From the NCBI RefSeq assembly GCF_019091085.1, contig NZ_JAGXJY010000018.1, forward strand, positions 47,203 to 111,202: 64,000 nucleotides of DNA. The letters are read 5' to 3'. The notes beneath the pieces are model-generated. The model saw only the letters and a list, made by a program, of their open reading frames with translations, was not told where the DNA came from and did not search any database. Of the stretch, positions 17,628-25,622 are shown piece by piece. The DNA comes from Mesorhizobium sp. GbtcB19 (GTDB lineage Bacteria > Pseudomonadota > Alphaproteobacteria > Rhizobiales > Rhizobiaceae). Both the position numbers and the translations under genes were made by a program. Position 1 is the stretch's first letter, and each line of letters begins with the position of its first letter.

Positions 17628-18815
17628 TCAGTTTGCTCCAAATTCTACATGAAGTGTCGCCGGCGCGCGGAATTCCCAGCCGCGGAACACCGGCTCCTTG
17701 CCCAGCATCAGCCTCAGATCCGGAAAACGCTCCAGCAGCAATCTTAGCGCAAGGCACATCTGCTCGCGCGCGAAGAAGCGGCCCGAGCAGAAATGGTGGC
17801 CGAAGCCGAAGGCGGCGTGGTTGCCCTCGTCGCGGTGGATGTCGAAGCGGTCCGGATCGGTGAAGCGGCTCTCGTCGCGGCTGGCCGAGGAGACGAGCGC
17901 GGCAACGGGAGCTCCGGCGGGAATCGTCGCCCCGCCGATCTCCACGGCGCGGGTCGTTTCGCGCGTTTGCGTGCCGATCGGCGCGACCCAGCGCAGGCCC
18001 TCATCGACCGCCTTGGGCACGAAGGTTTCCGGATCGTCGAGCACCTGTCGCAACTGTTCAGGGTTCGTCAGCAGGCCGACGAGGATGGAGCCGGCGCCGT
18101 GTCCAGGTTCCTGCATCCCGCCGAGCAGGATGACCTTGATCGTCGGCATCAGCAAGTCGATGGAGCGGGTTTTGCCGACCGGCATGCCGTCATGCAGCAT
18201 GTGCGACAGCGCCGAGCCGTCGGGCTCGCGAGCGAGCTTCCGCAAGGTCGGCATCACGGCATCGCTGACCTCGGCGCCGATCGCGTCCGCGATCTCCTGC
18301 CGCTTCGGGTCCTTTTCAAAATTGATGGCGCCCTGGGCGAGCCCATAGAACCAGCGGCGCAAGGTCGGCATATCGATGTCCATCAGGCCAAGCGAGCGCG
18401 CCAGGCTCAGCGTCGACACCGGCTCGAAATAATCGGCCATCAGTTCGGCGGAACCGCGTTTGGCGATCTCGTCGAGATAGGGTTCGGCGAGCGAGCGCAC
18501 GAGATCGCCGGCATAGGCGGCGACGGTGCGCGGCCGGTATTTCGGGTCGACGCCCTGGCGAAGGTCCTTATGGATCTCGCCGTCGGTGGTCAGGATGGTC
18601 GGCTTGCCGAATGAGCGCTCGACAGGCGAGGCACCGACCACAGCGGAGAAGATATCGGGCGACTTGGCGACGGCCTCGACATCCTTCCAGCGGGTGACGA
18701 ACCAGAGGTTCACTGAAGGCACAAAGGCGACCGGAGCGCTGCGCCTGAGCTCGGCGTAGATCGGATATGGGTCCGCTTCGAGCGCCTCGACGGTGATGTT
18801 CTCGGCAAAACTCAT
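17628..18815 (-). CDS. Cytochrome P450 with atypical I-helix
   Basis: The start (MSFAENITV) lies 7 nt from GGAG, giving 395 residues, typical for a soluble bacterial P450. The K-helix EGLR (272-275) and heme loop FGFGHHFCSG (336-345, Cys343) are intact. In the I-helix the usual A/G-G-x-D/E-T oxygen-activation motif is replaced by GGMQEPG (232-238), so the acid-alcohol pair is missing. I recall other proteobacterial P450s with GGxxEP, so it may define a subgroup. No redox partner gene is adjacent; the aldehyde dehydrogenase follows directly. Confidence 0.88.
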   Translation of the reverse strand: MSFAENITVEALEADPYPIYAELRRSAPVAFVPSVNLWFVTRWKDVEAVAKSPDIFSAVVGASPVERSFGKPTILTTDGEIHKDLRQGVDPKYRPRTVAAYAGDLVRSLAEPYLDEIAKRGSAELMADYFEPVSTLSLARSLGLMDIDMPTLRRWFYGLAQGAINFEKDPKRQEIADAIGAEVSDAVMPTLRKLAREPDGSALSHMLHDGMPVGKTRSIDLLMPTIKVILLGGMQEPGHGAGSILVGLLTNPEQLRQVLDDPETFVPKAVDEGLRWVAPIGTQTRETTRAVEIGGATIPAGAPVAALVSSASRDESRFTDPDRFDIHRDEGNHAAFGFGHHFCSGRFFAREQMCLALRLLLERFPDLRLMLGKEPVFRGWEFRAPATLHVEFGAN

Positions 18816-18838
18816 GCCGCCGCTCCGTTGCAATGAAA

Positions 18839-18861
18839 GGGCGGCGCGCTAGGCGCCGCCC
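18839..18861 (-). terminator. Probable terminator of the APC permease gene
   Basis: A perfect 9-bp GC stem (GGGCGGCGC/GCGCCGCCC) with a 5-nt loop, followed on the minus strand by TTTCATT, lies directly after the permease stop and before the P450 start. It probably separates the two transcripts. Confidence 0.6.
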
Positions 18862-18871
18862 TCTTACTTTC

Positions 18872-20317
18872 TCAGTCTTTCAGCGGCACGCCGAGATTTT
18901 CGAAGGCGACCGGATCCCGGCCCTTCAACGCGCCTGCCAGTAGCAAGCCGACGACGGCCGCGATCAGCACCAGCGCCGGCAGGAACACGCCGAGGAAGCC
19001 GCCGGCTCCCGACAGGCTGCCGAAATTGATGACGATCAGGTAGATGATGACGACGAAGGCGATGAAGGTCAGCGCCGGCAGGATCGTGGTCTTCAGCCCG
19101 TTCTCCTGGTTGGACGGGTTGGCGCGGAAGTACATCACGACGGCGAGCGAGGCCACCGCCATCATGACGATGACGCCGAGCGTGGCGACGTTGGTGAGCC
19201 ACGAGAACAGCGCCAGCACCGGGTCGAGGCCAAGCACCGCGAACAGCCCGACGACGACAGCCGCGAGCACGGTCTGGATCACCGAGGCGACATGCGGGCT
19301 CTGATGCGCCGAATGTGTCACGCCGATCGACTGCGGCAAGAGCTTCTCGCGGCCGGCGACGTAGATGTAGCGGGCGACCGCGTTGTGGAAGGCCAGCACG
19401 CCGGCGAACAGGCTCGATACGAACAGGATGCTCATGGCGTGGGTGAGCAGCGTCCCGGCGTAGCGGTCGGAGAGGCCGAACAGGAAGGTGGTCGGGTCCT
19501 GCAAGGCCTGCAGCGACGGCAGGAGCTTGTCGACGCCGGCGCCGACCGCCATCAGCCAGGCGGTGATCATGTAGAACAGGCCGATCAGGATGACGGAGAA
19601 ATAGGTGGCGCGCGGAATGGTCACCTTCGGGTCACGCGCCTCCTCGGCATAGATCGTGGTCGCCTCGAAGCCGATGAAGGCGGCAAAGCAGAACAGGATG
19701 GCGATCGCCGGCGCGCCGCTGGTGATCTGGCTCCAGCTGAAGGGCGCGGCCGACAGGCCGCTGTCGCCGCCGGTCTTGAGGATGGTGAGATCGAGGATCA
19801 GCACGACGATGTATTCGGCAAGTACCAGCACCGTCAGGATCTTGGCCGACAGGTCGACCTGGCGATAGCCGAGCACGGCGACGATGGCGATGGCGATGAA
19901 GCTCCACACCCACCAGGGCAGGTTGATGCCCCAGCCAGCGAACAGGCCGGAAGTGGCCGCGCCCAGCAGGCCCATGACGCCGATCTGCATGGCGTTGTAA
20001 GAGAGGATCGCGATCAGCGCGACGGCGCCGCCGGCAAGGCCGCCGAGACCGCGCGCGGCATAGGCGTAGAAGGCGCCGGCATTGCCGATGTGGCGCGACA
20101 TGGCGACATAGCCAACCGCGAACAGGAGCAGCAGCAGCGTCACGATCAGATAGGTGCCGGCAAAGCCGGCGCCGTTGCCCATCAGCATGCCGAGCGGCGT
20201 GCCGCCGGCAACGGCCGTGAGCGGTGCGGCTGCGGAGATCACCATGAAGGTGATGGCGCCGACGCCAAGGCTGTTCTTCCTTAGCCGGTTCGTTGAGCCG
20301 GCTTCAACTGTCGTCAT
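18872..20317 (-). CDS. APC-superfamily amino acid/amine permease
   Basis: The 481-residue protein begins MTTVEAGSTNRLRKN behind a GGAGGG site and has about twelve predicted membrane helices. The first helix shows the APC consensus for unwound substrate binding (GVGAITFMVISAAAPLTAVAGGTPLG). The AFIGFEATTIYAEEARDPKVTIPRA segment is typical of amino acid or polyamine antiporters and permeases. It is divergent from an IclR regulator whose downstream genes include a class III aminotransferase, so an amine or amino acid substrate is likely. Confidence 0.88.
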   Translation of the reverse strand: MTTVEAGSTNRLRKNSLGVGAITFMVISAAAPLTAVAGGTPLGMLMGNGAGFAGTYLIVTLLLLLFAVGYVAMSRHIGNAGAFYAYAARGLGGLAGGAVALIAILSYNAMQIGVMGLLGAATSGLFAGWGINLPWWVWSFIAIAIVAVLGYRQVDLSAKILTVLVLAEYIVVLILDLTILKTGGDSGLSAAPFSWSQITSGAPAIAILFCFAAFIGFEATTIYAEEARDPKVTIPRATYFSVILIGLFYMITAWLMAVGAGVDKLLPSLQALQDPTTFLFGLSDRYAGTLLTHAMSILFVSSLFAGVLAFHNAVARYIYVAGREKLLPQSIGVTHSAHQSPHVASVIQTVLAAVVVGLFAVLGLDPVLALFSWLTNVATLGVIVMMAVASLAVVMYFRANPSNQENGLKTTILPALTFIAFVVIIYLIVINFGSLSGAGGFLGVFLPALVLIAAVVGLLLAGALKGRDPVAFENLGVPLKD

Positions 20318-20439
20318 TTTTCCCTCCATTCCGCGCTGCGGAAGCCAAGTGTCCCTGAGATGCCGAAGGCCTTCTGGCGGGCCGATGTGCATTTCATTAT
20401 TTGTAACGGCATTTCGATATTAGACTTGCAAAGGAATCG

Positions 20440-20453
20440 ACTTGCTGTCAAGT
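20440..20453. promoter_or_regulatory. Candidate IclR operator
   Basis: An inverted repeat ACTTG-ctgt-CAAGT lies about 40 bp upstream of the IclR gene and within the permease/IclR divergent region. Its position fits shared control of both directions; no footprint or matching second site is visible. Confidence 0.35.
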
Positions 20454-20494
20454 TAATTCGCACGTTAAGTATCTCGCGGAGGATCAGAGACGCG

Positions 20495-21268
20495 ATGAGC
20501 ACGGTGGCCAAAGCCGTTTCGCTGCTGGAAATGCTGGGTGGCGGCGCGCCGGAGACGGCGCTTGCCGACATTGCCAAGGCCGCCGGCTTCGATAAGGCAA
20601 CGACGCGCCGGCTGCTTGTCTCCCTGATGGCGCATGAGCTGGTGGAGCAGGACGAGACCACGCGCCTCTACCGGCTGGGCGCCGGCATCGCGCGGCTGGC
20701 GCTGATGCGCGAGGCGCAGTTTCCGTTCCTGCGCATGGCGGCACCAGTGGTCGAGGCGCTGGCGGCGGAGACCGGCGAGACCGTGCATCTCTCGGAATAT
20801 TCGAAGCGGGGCCTGATCACCGTTCACGTCATCGAATCTGCCAAGGCCAACCGTGTCAGCGTGCAGCTCGGCGATGTGCTGCCGATGCATGCGACGGCCT
20901 CCGGCATCGCCTTCCTGGCCTTTACCGAAGAGCGCATCCGCGAGGGCATTCTCGCCGGGCCGCTGCCGGCATTCACGCCCTATACGATCGACAATGTGGA
21001 GACACTCGTCGAGCATGTCGCCGCAGCCCGCGCCCGCGGCCATTCGACCGGCTCGCAAGGCTATGAGGAAGGCGTGCTCAGCGTGGCCTCCGCAATCCTC
21101 GGCGCCGATGGTTTTGCCATCGGCACCATCGCCATCGCCGCGCCCCGGGTGCGCATCCACAAGGGCGACATCGAGCGCCATGGCGCGAGCGTCGCCGCGG
21201 CGGCGCGCGAGATCGGCGGCCGCCTGTTCGGGCGGCATAATCAGCCCGGCCGGAAGCGGGCATCATAA
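20495..21268 (+). CDS. IclR-family transcriptional regulator
   Basis: The 257-residue protein has an N-terminal IclR winged helix (MSTVAKAVSLLEMLGGG, then LADIAKAAGFDKATTRRLL) and a C-terminal GAF-like effector domain (LSEYSKRGLITVHVIES; SQGYEEGVLSVASAI). A GGAGG site lies about 12 nt upstream of the chosen ATG. It heads an apparent operon with a UPF0261 protein, a HAD hydrolase and an aminotransferase and is divergent from an APC permease; it probably controls both. Confidence 0.87.
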   Translation: MSTVAKAVSLLEMLGGGAPETALADIAKAAGFDKATTRRLLVSLMAHELVEQDETTRLYRLGAGIARLALMREAQFPFLRMAAPVVEALAAETGETVHLSEYSKRGLITVHVIESAKANRVSVQLGDVLPMHATASGIAFLAFTEERIREGILAGPLPAFTPYTIDNVETLVEHVAAARARGHSTGSQGYEEGVLSVASAILGADGFAIGTIAIAAPRVRIHKGDIERHGASVAAAAREIGGRLFGRHNQPGRKRAS

Positions 21269-21295
21269 CCAACAAGAGACTGCAGGGAGATTGAC

Positions 21296-22546
21296 GTGGA
21301 GGAGAACCGCCGAATCCTGGTTATCGGCACAGGCGACACCAAGGCCGACGAGCTGCTGTTCATGCGCGAGCGCATCGAAGCCGTTGGCGGCGTCGCCGTG
21401 ATGATGGACGTCAGCGTGCTTGGCGATCCGCCCTACAGGCCGGAACATGACCGGCATGCCGTGGCCAAAGCCGCCGACACGACGATCGAGGCGATCATTG
21501 CCAGCGGCGACGAGAACACGGCAATGACCTTGATGGCGCTCGGCGCCTCGCGGCTCGCGCGCTCTCTCTACGACAAAGGCGAGATCGAGGGTTTCATCGC
21601 GCTGGGCGGCTCGATGGGCACCGACCTTGCGCTCGACGTGGCGCTGGCGCTGCCGCTCGGCGTGCCGAAATTCGTCGTCTCGACGATCGCCTATTCGCAT
21701 CTCGTGCCGCCGGAGCGCATCGCCACCGACCTGATGATGATCCTTTGGGCCGGTGGCCTCTATGGGCTCAACAGCGCTTGCAAGGCCGTGCTGTCGCAAG
21801 CCAGCGGCGCCGTGGTCGGCGCCGCGCGGGCTGTCGTCAAACCCGACGTTTCGCGGCCGAAGGTCGGCATGAGCTCGCTGGGCAAAAGCTGCCTGCAATA
21901 TATGGTGACGCTGAAGCCGGAATTGGAAAAGCGCGGCTATGAGGTTATCGTCTTCCACACCACCGGCATGGGCGGGCGGGCGCTGGAGGCGATCGCGGCG
22001 CAGAAGGGTTTCGTCGCCGTGCTCGACTTCAGCCTGCAGGAACTCGCCAACCAGCTCACCGGCTCGGTGGTGAATTCAGGCACCGACCGGCTGGAGAATG
22101 CCGGTCGGCAAGGCATCCCGCAGATCGTCGCGCCCGGCGCCATCGACATGGTCGATTTCCCGACCTGGCAGGCCGTGCCGTCGCGCTTCAGCGAGCGGCC
22201 CTATCACGCGCACAACCGGCTGCTTGCCTCGGTGACCTCCGACGGCGCGACACGCCAGGAGATCGCGCGCGCCATCGGCGAGAAGCTCAGCACGGCGACC
22301 GGCCCGACAGCCTTCATCCTGCCGGCCGGCGGCATCCAGCAATGGGACCAGGAAGGCGAACCGCTCCACGAACCCGAGGCGCTTGCGGCGTTTGTCGAAG
22401 AGATGCGTGCGAACGTGCCGGAAAACGCCGAGTTGCATGAGATCGCCGGTCACATCAACGACGCCGCCTTCAGCGCCAAGGCGCTGGAGATCTTCGATCG
22501 CTGGGTTGCCGAGGGCATCGTTCCAGCCGGAAAGCGGCCCGCATGA
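21296..22546 (+). CDS. Tm-1-like ATP-binding domain protein (UPF0261 family)
   Basis: The GTG start follows GGGAGA; the product is 416 residues. The N terminus RRILVIGTGDTKADELLFM and the later TGMGGRALEAIAAQKGF and VAPGAIDMVDFPTW segments are typical of the UPF0261/Tm-1 family, whose plant member Tm-1 blocks tobamovirus replication. The bacterial function is not established. It lies between IclR and a HAD hydrolase with ATGA overlap. From memory the usual partner is a PEP-hydrolase-like TIM-barrel protein, which is absent here. Confidence 0.82.
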   Translation: MEENRRILVIGTGDTKADELLFMRERIEAVGGVAVMMDVSVLGDPPYRPEHDRHAVAKAADTTIEAIIASGDENTAMTLMALGASRLARSLYDKGEIEGFIALGGSMGTDLALDVALALPLGVPKFVVSTIAYSHLVPPERIATDLMMILWAGGLYGLNSACKAVLSQASGAVVGAARAVVKPDVSRPKVGMSSLGKSCLQYMVTLKPELEKRGYEVIVFHTTGMGGRALEAIAAQKGFVAVLDFSLQELANQLTGSVVNSGTDRLENAGRQGIPQIVAPGAIDMVDFPTWQAVPSRFSERPYHAHNRLLASVTSDGATRQEIARAIGEKLSTATGPTAFILPAGGIQQWDQEGEPLHEPEALAAFVEEMRANVPENAELHEIAGHINDAAFSAKALEIFDRWVAEGIVPAGKRPA

Positions 22547-23208
22547 GCGAAGTGAAATCGCACGCGCTGGTGCTCGACTTCGGCGGCGTCGTCACGCGCA
22601 CGCTGTTCGAGACGCATGCGCTGACCGAGCAGGCGCTCGGGCTCGAACCTGGCACGCTCGGCTGGCGCGGACCGTTCGATCCCGCCTCCGATCCGCTGTG
22701 GCGCTCGATGCAGGCCGACGAGATCAGCGAGCGCGACTATTGGAAAACGCGCACCCGCGAGGTCGGCCGGATGGTCGGCGAAGACTGGCAGGCCATGTCG
22801 ACCTTCGTGCAGCGGGCGCGCGGCGCCGACCCGCAGGCGGTGGTGCGGCCCGAGGCCGAGCGGGCGATCGACACCGCGCATCAAGCGGGCGTGCGGCTCG
22901 CCATCCTGTCCAACGAGCTCGACCTTTTCTACGGCGAGTCGTTCCGTGAACGCCTGCCGCTGCTCAAACTGTTCGAGACCATTGTCGACGCGACCTACAC
23001 CAAAATCCTCAAGCCCGACGCCCGCGCCTATGCGATGGTCGGCGAGGCGCTGCACCTGCCGCTTTCGGCCTGCGTCTTCGTCGACGACCAGAAGCGCAAT
23101 GTCGACGGGGCGATTGCCGCCGGCATGCCCACCGTTCATTTCGACGTCGCCCGACCGGCGCAAAGCTATGCCGAGGCGCTGGGTCATTTCGGCCTGACGC
23201 TCTCCTAA
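22543..23208 (+). CDS. HAD-family hydrolase (epoxide-hydrolase N-domain type)
   Basis: The ATG overlaps the preceding stop (ATGA). The 221-residue protein has HAD motif I as LDFGGVVT with nucleophile Asp12, motif II LSNELD, motif III lysine in KILKPDARAY and motif IV VFVDDQKRN. The second aspartate of the usual DxD is replaced by glycine, as in the DFGGV subgroup related to the N-domain of soluble epoxide hydrolase. Probably a phosphatase or dehalogenase-like enzyme acting in the same pathway as its UPF0261 and aminotransferase neighbours; substrate unknown. Confidence 0.83.
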   Translation: MSEVKSHALVLDFGGVVTRTLFETHALTEQALGLEPGTLGWRGPFDPASDPLWRSMQADEISERDYWKTRTREVGRMVGEDWQAMSTFVQRARGADPQAVVRPEAERAIDTAHQAGVRLAILSNELDLFYGESFRERLPLLKLFETIVDATYTKILKPDARAYAMVGEALHLPLSACVFVDDQKRNVDGAIAAGMPTVHFDVARPAQSYAEALGHFGLTLS

Positions 23209-23231
23209 TCGGAAAACCGGAGTCCTTCCCG

Positions 23232-24587
23232 ATGCGTGACATCAACTTCCTCAACGAAAACAACGCCAAGCCGATCTGGCATCCGATGGCGCATCCGGCC
23301 GAGATGCGGGCGACGCCGCCGAAGATCATCATGAAGGGCGAAGGCGTTTCGGTCACCGATGCCGACGGCCGCACCGTCCTCGACGCCGTCGGCGGCTTGT
23401 GGAACGTCAATCTCGGCTACAGCTGCGATCCGATCAAGAAAGCGATGACCGCCCAGCTCGACGCCCTGCCCTATTATTCCGGCTTTCGCGGCACCTCGAC
23501 CGGACCGTCGATCGAACTCGCCTATGAGCTCACCGAATGGTTCGCGCCCGAAGGCATGGTGCGGACCTTCTTCACCTCGGGCGGCTCAGATTCGGTCGAG
23601 ACGGCGCTCAGGCTCGCGCGGCAATATTGGAAGATCCGCGGCCAGGGCGACCGCACGAAATTCCTGGCGCTGAAGAAGGGCTACCACGGCACGCATTTCG
23701 GCGGCGCCTCGGTCAACGGCAATGCCAATTTCCGCCGCAACTACGAGCCGCTGCTGCCCGGCGTCTTCCACACGCCGGCGCCGATGACCTACCGCAACCC
23801 GTTCGACGAGACCGATCCGGCGAAGCTGGCGAAACTCTGCGCCCGGGCGATCGAAGAAGAGATCGCCTTCCAGGGCGCCGACACCATCGCCGCCTTCATC
23901 ATGGAGCCGGTGCTCGGCGCCGGCGGCGTCATCGTCCCGCATGAAAGCTTCATGCCGATCGTGCGGGCGATCTGCGACCGCCACGACATCCTGTTGATCG
24001 CCGACGAGGTGGTGACCGGCTTCGGCCGCACCGGCTCCTGGTCGGGCTCGCGGCTCTCCGGCACGAAGCCGGATTTCATGACCATCGCCAAGGCGATCAC
24101 GTCAGGCTATTTCCCGCTCGGCGCGACGATGATCGGCGCCAAGGTCGCCGACGTCTTCGAGGCGGACAAGACGAGCTTCGGCTCGATCGGCCATGGCTAT
24201 ACCTATTCCGGTCACCCGGTCGGCTGCGCGGCCGGGCTTGCAGCGCTTGCCGAGACGAAGCGGCTGGCCGTCAACGAGAATGCCGCGGCGCGCGGCGTCG
24301 AGCTTGGCAAGGCGCTGGAGGCACTCAAGGCGAAGCACCAGCTGGTCGGCGATGTCCGCTACCAGGGGCTGATGGCGGCGCTCGAGCTGGTCTCGGACCG
24401 CACTGCCAAGAAGCCGGTCGACAAGAAGACGATGGCGACGGTCGCGGATGGCGCCTATGGCGCGGGCGTCATGCTGCGCGTCTCCGGCAACAACATCATC
24501 CTGTCGCCGCCGCTGATCATCACCGCCGCCGATGTGGCGAAGATTGCCGAGGGGCTGGATGTGGGGTTGAGCGCGGCTGCGGTGTGA
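23232..24587 (+). CDS. Class III PLP-dependent aminotransferase (omega-amino acid:pyruvate type)
   Basis: The 451-residue protein shows the class III fold: SGGSDSVETALRLAR phosphate-binding region, GYHGTHFGG, Asp258 in LLIADEVVTGFGRTG and the PLP lysine Lys287 in TIAKAITSG. The N-terminal WHPMAHP segment is typical of beta-alanine, putrescine or related amine:pyruvate transaminases. A GGAG site sits 9 nt upstream. As last gene of the IclR operon, with an APC permease divergent, it probably deaminates an imported amine. Its stop codon lies in an inverted repeat shared with the convergent AraC gene. Confidence 0.88.
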   Translation: MRDINFLNENNAKPIWHPMAHPAEMRATPPKIIMKGEGVSVTDADGRTVLDAVGGLWNVNLGYSCDPIKKAMTAQLDALPYYSGFRGTSTGPSIELAYELTEWFAPEGMVRTFFTSGGSDSVETALRLARQYWKIRGQGDRTKFLALKKGYHGTHFGGASVNGNANFRRNYEPLLPGVFHTPAPMTYRNPFDETDPAKLAKLCARAIEEEIAFQGADTIAAFIMEPVLGAGGVIVPHESFMPIVRAICDRHDILLIADEVVTGFGRTGSWSGSRLSGTKPDFMTIAKAITSGYFPLGATMIGAKVADVFEADKTSFGSIGHGYTYSGHPVGCAAGLAALAETKRLAVNENAAARGVELGKALEALKAKHQLVGDVRYQGLMAALELVSDRTAKKPVDKKTMATVADGAYGAGVMLRVSGNNIILSPPLIITAADVAKIAEGLDVGLSAAAV

Positions 24588-24672
24588 GTAGTGAGTAGTG
24601 TGTAGTGTGATGATTTCGAGGTCGGTGATCATCAATCCCGCTTTTATTCACTACTCACTACTTACTACTCAC
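24584..24672. repeat. Imperfect inverted repeat bridging two convergent stop codons
   Basis: Arms of 24 nt (24584-24607 and 24649-24672) match at 22 of 24 positions around a 41-nt loop. Each arm is built of repeated GTGAGTAGT units. The left arm supplies the stop of the aminotransferase gene and the right arm encodes the last residues and stop of the AraC gene. It could act as a two-way terminator although it has no T-tract. Confidence 0.7.
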
Positions 24673-25527
24673 TCTTTCACGCCGCCATGCCGCCGGCGCC
24701 ACGCCAACCGCCTGCCGAAAGAAGCGCGAGAAGTATGCCGCATCGTTGAAGCCGGTTTCGTAGGCGATGTCCTCGACCGTGCGGATGGTGAAGAGCAGCA
24801 GGCGCCTGGCCTCGACCAGCCGCCTCTCTCCGATCGCCTGGCGCACGCCAACGCCCAGCACCTGGCGCGCCGCCTTGTCGAGCAGGTGGCGCGTGGTGCC
24901 GAGTTCCTCGACATAGCGCTCGACCGGCCAGTCGTCGCGAAAATGGCGATCGATCAGCCGCCTGAGCCGGCCACCCAGAGCGACGGCCGCGGGCAACGTG
25001 ACCGCATGCGATTGCGTGTCGAGGCGGGCGATGTGCGACAGCGCCACCGCGATCAGCGGCGGCAGGATCTTTTCCGCGCCGGCCTGAGCCTCGGCATATT
25101 CGGCCTGGATCATTTTGATGGTGTCGGTAAGCCGCTCCCACAGCGCCGCATCACCTCGTCCGGTAACGAAGACGGGCTGGTCGAGCGGTAGGGCCGAGTG
25201 CTCCGCCACTGCCGCGAGCGCGGCGTCCGCGACCGAGACGACGATGGCATCCGTGCCCGGCTCGATGTCGAACCCATGCACCACGCCGCTCGGCATGAAG
25301 CTCACGGTCGGTGCCGAAAAACTCCAGGTTCTGTCCTCGATCCGATAGAGGCCCTGCCCGCTCGTCCAGAAGGTGATCTGCGCCATTTGCGGGTGCTTGT
25401 GCGCCAGCACCTGGCCACGATGCACGGAAGCGCGGGCCCGCACGGTCTCGACATGCAGGAAACCGACGTCAAGCGCCCGCGCCGGCTCGCCGTAGACGAA
25501 GAATTCCGGGATGGCTGTCTGGCTCAT
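24658..25527 (-). CDS. hpaA: AraC-family activator, HpaA/PobR type
   Basis: The 289-residue protein has an N-terminal cupin-like sensing domain (VLAHKHPQMAQITFWTSGQG, VSFMPSGVVHGF) and a C-terminal AraC domain with two HTH units (VEELGTTRHLLDKAARQVLG; IAYETGFNDAAYFSRFFR). This architecture matches PobR and the HpaA activator of 4-hydroxyphenylacetate hydroxylase. It is divergent from hpaB, with about 95 bp between, which supports the hpaA name by context. The C-terminal VSSK is encoded by an inverted repeat and so may be a lineage-specific end. Confidence 0.8.
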   Translation of the reverse strand: MSQTAIPEFFVYGEPARALDVGFLHVETVRARASVHRGQVLAHKHPQMAQITFWTSGQGLYRIEDRTWSFSAPTVSFMPSGVVHGFDIEPGTDAIVVSVADAALAAVAEHSALPLDQPVFVTGRGDAALWERLTDTIKMIQAEYAEAQAGAEKILPPLIAVALSHIARLDTQSHAVTLPAAVALGGRLRRLIDRHFRDDWPVERYVEELGTTRHLLDKAARQVLGVGVRQAIGERRLVEARRLLLFTIRTVEDIAYETGFNDAAYFSRFFRQAVGVAPAAWRRERVSSK

Positions 25528-25543
25528 GGAAATGCCGGAAAAA

Positions 25544-25570
25544 GTCCAAGCGGTTTTACCCTTTCGTCCA
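25544..25570. promoter_or_regulatory. Candidate AraC half-sites between hpaA and hpaB
   Basis: GTCCA occurs at 25544-25548 and again at 25566-25570, 22 bp apart, each followed by an A/T-rich stretch. AraC activators bind direct half-sites about two helical turns apart, so this is a plausible activator site; the repeats are short. Confidence 0.35.
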
Positions 25571-25622
25571 TAAACCATTAGGGCGCCTCCCGCTACTCTC
25601 GGCACATCAAGGGAGGATCATG

